In this document: in pieces, positions 50,028 to 64,000 of the stretch | Position numbering within the stretch: the stretch's first letter is position 1 | How the letters are laid out: each line of letters begins with the position of its first letter | From: Closterium sp. Naga37s-1 | Lineage: Eukaryota > Streptophyta > Zygnematophyceae > Desmidiales > Closteriaceae | Length of the DNA: 64,000 nucleotides | Assembly: GCA_947471745.1 (NCBI GenBank) | Contig: CANJKZ010001153.1 | Location: forward strand, 596,001-660,000 | Direction of reading: 5' to 3' | Translations under genes and position numbers: made by a program | Notes under the pieces: model-generated | Seen by the model: only the letters and a program-made list of their open reading frames with translations | Databases searched by the model: none | What the model was told of the DNA's origin: nothing

Positions 50028-51136
50028 GATGATCGCGGGCGGCTCTCACTCGAGCTCTCTCAATCTTTCAAAGAGTCTGAGATTCTTTCTCACAGGGAGT
50101 TTGGGCCCGGCGCTTCAAATTACCCCGGGTGAGCCAGGTATTTCTATCTGGGGTAGAAGGAATTTATTCTCGTGGCGAACGATATATAGCTGAGAGCAGA
50201 CGCGCGTGCTGTTGTGCCCAATGGTATGTCTTCAGCGCTGTCAAATCACAAGTCTGTGAAGAAATATATGCCCGAGCCGAGCGATCGGGGGAGGACCAGA
50301 CCATCCAGTTATAACCAGTTGCTTCTGGCAGGGTTAGCACCTCGTGCTGCTTTTGTCTCTCTCCCTCCCTGCTCTTCCTGCTCTTCTGCTTCATCGCAGT
50401 CACAGTGCCCTGCCCTACCCACCCACCCACTGCAACCTTGCCTGGCTGGAGATGGGTGGAACGGCGCGATTTCGATTCCCAAAATCACGATTCCACAAAA
50501 TGCTAAAACCAGCCAAATCTGTGGGTTTCTTCTCAAACCGTGATAGATTCTAATCCAACCGAAATAAACGCCCAAGTATTCTCACCAACTTTCGTATACA
50601 TTGGTATGCGCCATGTGCGCGCGCGACTCGGCGCGTTGGTTAATTTTCCCTCCCTCATTTTGTTTTTCCGGCGTTGCAGATCTGGGCAGGATGTTGCTAC
50701 ACTCGCCAAGCATGGTATTTCACCACTGGATGTTCGCATTTCCAGCTGCGCGTGTATCTGTCGGTCGTTCATTCCACCCTCAAATGGAAATTTATGCCAG
50801 CTGGGCAGATCGAGAAATCTTCATCAGTGTGGACTCGGAAATATCAGCGGACATTTCCTTGTTGATACGAAGTTTCTCACCATGTTTCGTCTGGTCCGAG
50901 GGCGACCGCGCAACAATCAGTCTCAATGTTCCGCACTCATCAGAGACCCTAAATAACCTGAATATAATAATTTTCATATGATAGAGACACTCGGAGCTGA
51001 GCAAGGCAGAATATAATATATATTGCTAAAACCCGCTACATACCAATGAAAGGCGAGTTCCAACACATGCATAAGCAGTGTACAGCAAAGCAAGAGAAAA
51101 AGATGTCACAAATAAATAATTTAACATCATAACCAA
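50028..51136. other. Intergenic region
   Basis: Upstream of the YeeE-like gene and downstream of the pyrophosphatase-like gene. AT-rich near 50950-51130, consistent with a 3' UTR. No conserved ORF, RNA gene or mobile element recognised. Confidence 0.5.
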
Positions 51137-61750
<10,614 letters not shown>

Positions 61751-62558
61751 GGCTATATTTTCGCTCAGGCGTAGAATAACCCCGTTCTATGTTCTAAAGC
61801 TAACGCATTTCGCAGGGGTAACGCATTTTGAAGGGGTGCGGCGCATTTGGCACGAGTAGCGCATTGCGCACGAGCCATGCATCGTCATCGACCTACATTG
61901 TACCACGCGCCGTCTTACCGTCCTCACAAGCCATTGCAAGTCCTGGCTGGTGGGAAATGGAGCGTACTTCACGGTAGCCAACTAAAGCTGGGCTATGGCT
62001 ACCTCATAACGGGTCCGAAGCTCAACTGCTTGGCTACCTCATAATGGGTCTGAAGCTCAACTGCTTTTGCAGGTGGTATGGACAGAAACCCTAATGGCAT
62101 GTTCATTGCTCGAACACATGCTGTTCAAATCAGCTGCTGCACAGGTCAATCACGGTACATTGTGTTTCAGTACGGTATCGAGTGTTATCAGCCCCATCTG
62201 CCTGCTTTAATTTACAACAGTACGCGACCAAAACAGAACCATTACAGAGCAGAGCTGCCTTGCGGGGGTGTGGTGGACCAAAATCCGAGCTGCCCCCATG
62301 TTACTACACACCACGGCACTGCAACACACCGCACCGTTTAGAAACGTATGTGGAAGGCGTGAACACTTGGTCCAGACCGCTCAGTGCTCACCCTCGCCAA
62401 AAAATCAACATAAATATGTTGCCGTCGTCAGGCATGTGTAATAGAAGTGACCCGTTTGGGAAAACCGGAATCTTTTGTTGCATGCGACCGAATTGACGCG
62501 TCCTCCCTGCCCACACAACCCACTGCAATCCCCACAAGCTGGAGCAAGCTGTGGACAG
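61751..62558. other. Intergenic region
   Basis: Holds the presumed promoter of the pyrophosphatase-like gene and a short tandem repeat (about 61990-62070) of a ~36-bp unit around GAAGCTCAACTGCTT. No gene is supported. Confidence 0.55.
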
Positions 62559-64000
62559 CTAGCGAAAGTGGGGTCTTGTGGTCATGTAACCCGCCGTAAG
62601 GACAGGAAGCTCCGTCCCTGTGATCGCTGAGAGATTCACGACGGAACGACTTCCTGTGTAATTGGATGGATCAGCATTCACGAAGCGAACGACGAACCTT
62701 CCTTCTTCTCCACTGCTCGACGACAATCCCGTCGAACTGTTTTCGCAATTTTCCTCCGTGCTGTACTTCACTTGGCGACAAGAGGTTGGCACCCCAGTCT
62801 AACATCGTGTTACTGTGTATCCCGTTCCATGACTGGCAATCTGGGGATTCACACGCGTGAATTTGCCAGCCTGGCTTGAGTGGTTCACTATAGGCATGAC
62901 AGCTATACATAGCTGTTGCTAGGCTGGTTGTGAGCTGTCTCTCGAAACAGGTGTTAACTCTGGAACTTATCAAGCAAGCATAGAGATAATTTCTCTTACA
63001 TCTCTGATTCACTAATGTCATAATGTTGACCTCAACTCTTTCTTCTTGCAGAAGAGGTATTCTATGCTACATACAGTATCTTTTTCTGGATACAAATGGT
63101 GGATATCCAACTGCCCGCACAGCGTAATGTAACACATTACTTTCAAAACAGCAACATTTTGCCAAATACCTAATCAAGTGACATCGCACAGCATTTCTAT
63201 TATTAACTGTTAGGCAAGTTATTTAGTGTCACAACCGGTCCAGTTGGGCGTGTGCAGTCAAGTGCCTGCACCACAACGGATTGCAATAAAAGTTACAAGT
63301 TTTAAGTATGATTCACAAGTGTTCAAGGTGCAAGCAACCACACACAAATAGCGACTCACATTTCATAGCAGCCCAACCAACACGGTTCTCCTCCTGATCG
63401 TGAATCACAATGAAATCCCTCATCCATAGAGCTGGAACGGAGGGGGAATTGGGAGAGTGAGGGGGAGGGGTAACTTGATGGTGGCTCAGGAGGAATGTCT
63501 GAGTGGAGAGCATAACTGGCGATTATACACCCAAAAAATCGAATCGCAACCACGAATCTCACACAAGGGGCAAAGGTGGAGGGCAATATAAAAACATGTT
63601 CACTGGATATGTGAGCAAGTGCCAAATAAATCTGTACCGACTGCTTTGCGAGAGAAATACGAGCACCACTCCACCACAGTGCATGCCTTCGCAGCACCCA
63701 GTCTGCTTTGCTGGATTGCACTCACGACAAGAGTACCACGCAGTGAAATGTTGGTGTGTGCCAACCGTGCTTCCCCCCCGCCGAGCCTTGCCGCCCAATG
63801 TGCATTGCCGCCCAATGTGCCATGCTGTCCATTGTGCATTGCCGCCAACGTGCCATGCTGCCCATTGTGCCTTGCCGGCCACCGTGCGTTCCCGGCCATT
63901 GTGCCATGCCTTTCTAGGCCATGTGCCTTCGCATCCAGCATGCTGCTCACCTCCAATGATGAAGGCCAGTCCGTGGGGGGCCTTCATGGTATCAGACCCC
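62559..64000 (-). CDS. Pepsin-type aspartic protease, C-terminal exons (partial gene)
   Basis: The gene enters from the right edge. Exon 64000-63951 reads DTMKAPHGLAFIIG. Exon 63431-63360 joins in phase and reads ALWMRDFIVIHDQEENRVGWAAMK. Together they match the end of plant A1 aspartic proteases (pattern (I/L)(I/L)G...(M/L)R.(F/Y).V.(Y/H)D.E..R(V/I)GWA). The catalytic Asp motifs lie outside the window. A terminal exon at 62770-62559, ending in TAG, is frame-compatible and Ser-rich, but its acceptor (CCAAG) is weak and it is tentative. The gap 62771-63359 shows nothing else. Confidence 0.55.
63750..63912 (-). repeat. Degenerate 15-18-bp minisatellite
   Basis: Variable units around CCATTGTGCATTGCCGCC lie in the intron between the last two clear exons of the protease gene. 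They cause a His/Trp/Gly-rich spurious ORF. Confidence 0.8.

Overview
The window is nuclear DNA of a green plant-lineage eukaryote. It holds intron-rich genes for chloroplast proteins (ClpC, ALB3), a plant-type GTD-binding/MyoB-like protein, a Ty1/copia retrotransposon with a plant-type primer-binding site, and a hAT element. In-frame readings of one recurring palindrome give FESTQK or FEAPQK peptides. From memory I associate these with predicted proteins of zygnematophycean algae such as Closterium; I could not check this, so treat it as a guess.

Layout: 69-1053 (+) end of a sorting-nexin-like gene. 2693-4890 (-) YjbQ/UPF0047 protein, divergent from 5247-8611 (+) 5-formyltetrahydrofolate cyclo-ligase. 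9037-20170 a hAT transposon with an intact 8-bp target duplication; its transposase gene is split by a 7.3-kb copia retrotransposon (10556-17867) with identical 135-bp LTRs and a 5-bp target duplication. 20575-27404 (-) a 1,900-residue GTD-binding protein. 28342-34600 (-) ALB3 thylakoid insertase, divergent from 35968-42049 (+) chloroplast ClpC. 42909-46416 (-) a FrnE/DsbA-like oxidoreductase. 46768-50027 (-) a YeeE/YedE-type membrane protein. 51137-61750 (-) a degenerate inorganic pyrophosphatase domain fused to about 3,000 low-complexity residues. 62559-64000 (-) the end of a pepsin-type aspartic protease. Exon joins were worked out by hand from GT/AG sites, reading phase and family conservation.

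The most unusual feature is a shared architecture. Most genes carry partial copies of their own exon edges, with the splice site, inside the flanking introns: acceptor plus 5' exon part upstream of the intact exon, or 3' exon part plus donor (or stop) downstream. At many junctions between such copies sits a short perfect or near-perfect palindrome, TTTTGAG-(self-complementary 4-mer)-CTCAAAA, with the centre TCGA, GCGC, AATT or ACGT. One event lies in coding sequence (23161-23213), flanked by an exact 17-bp direct repeat. This looks like a palindrome-bridged tandem-duplication process that shapes the introns here, and it is the main candidate for an undescribed system.
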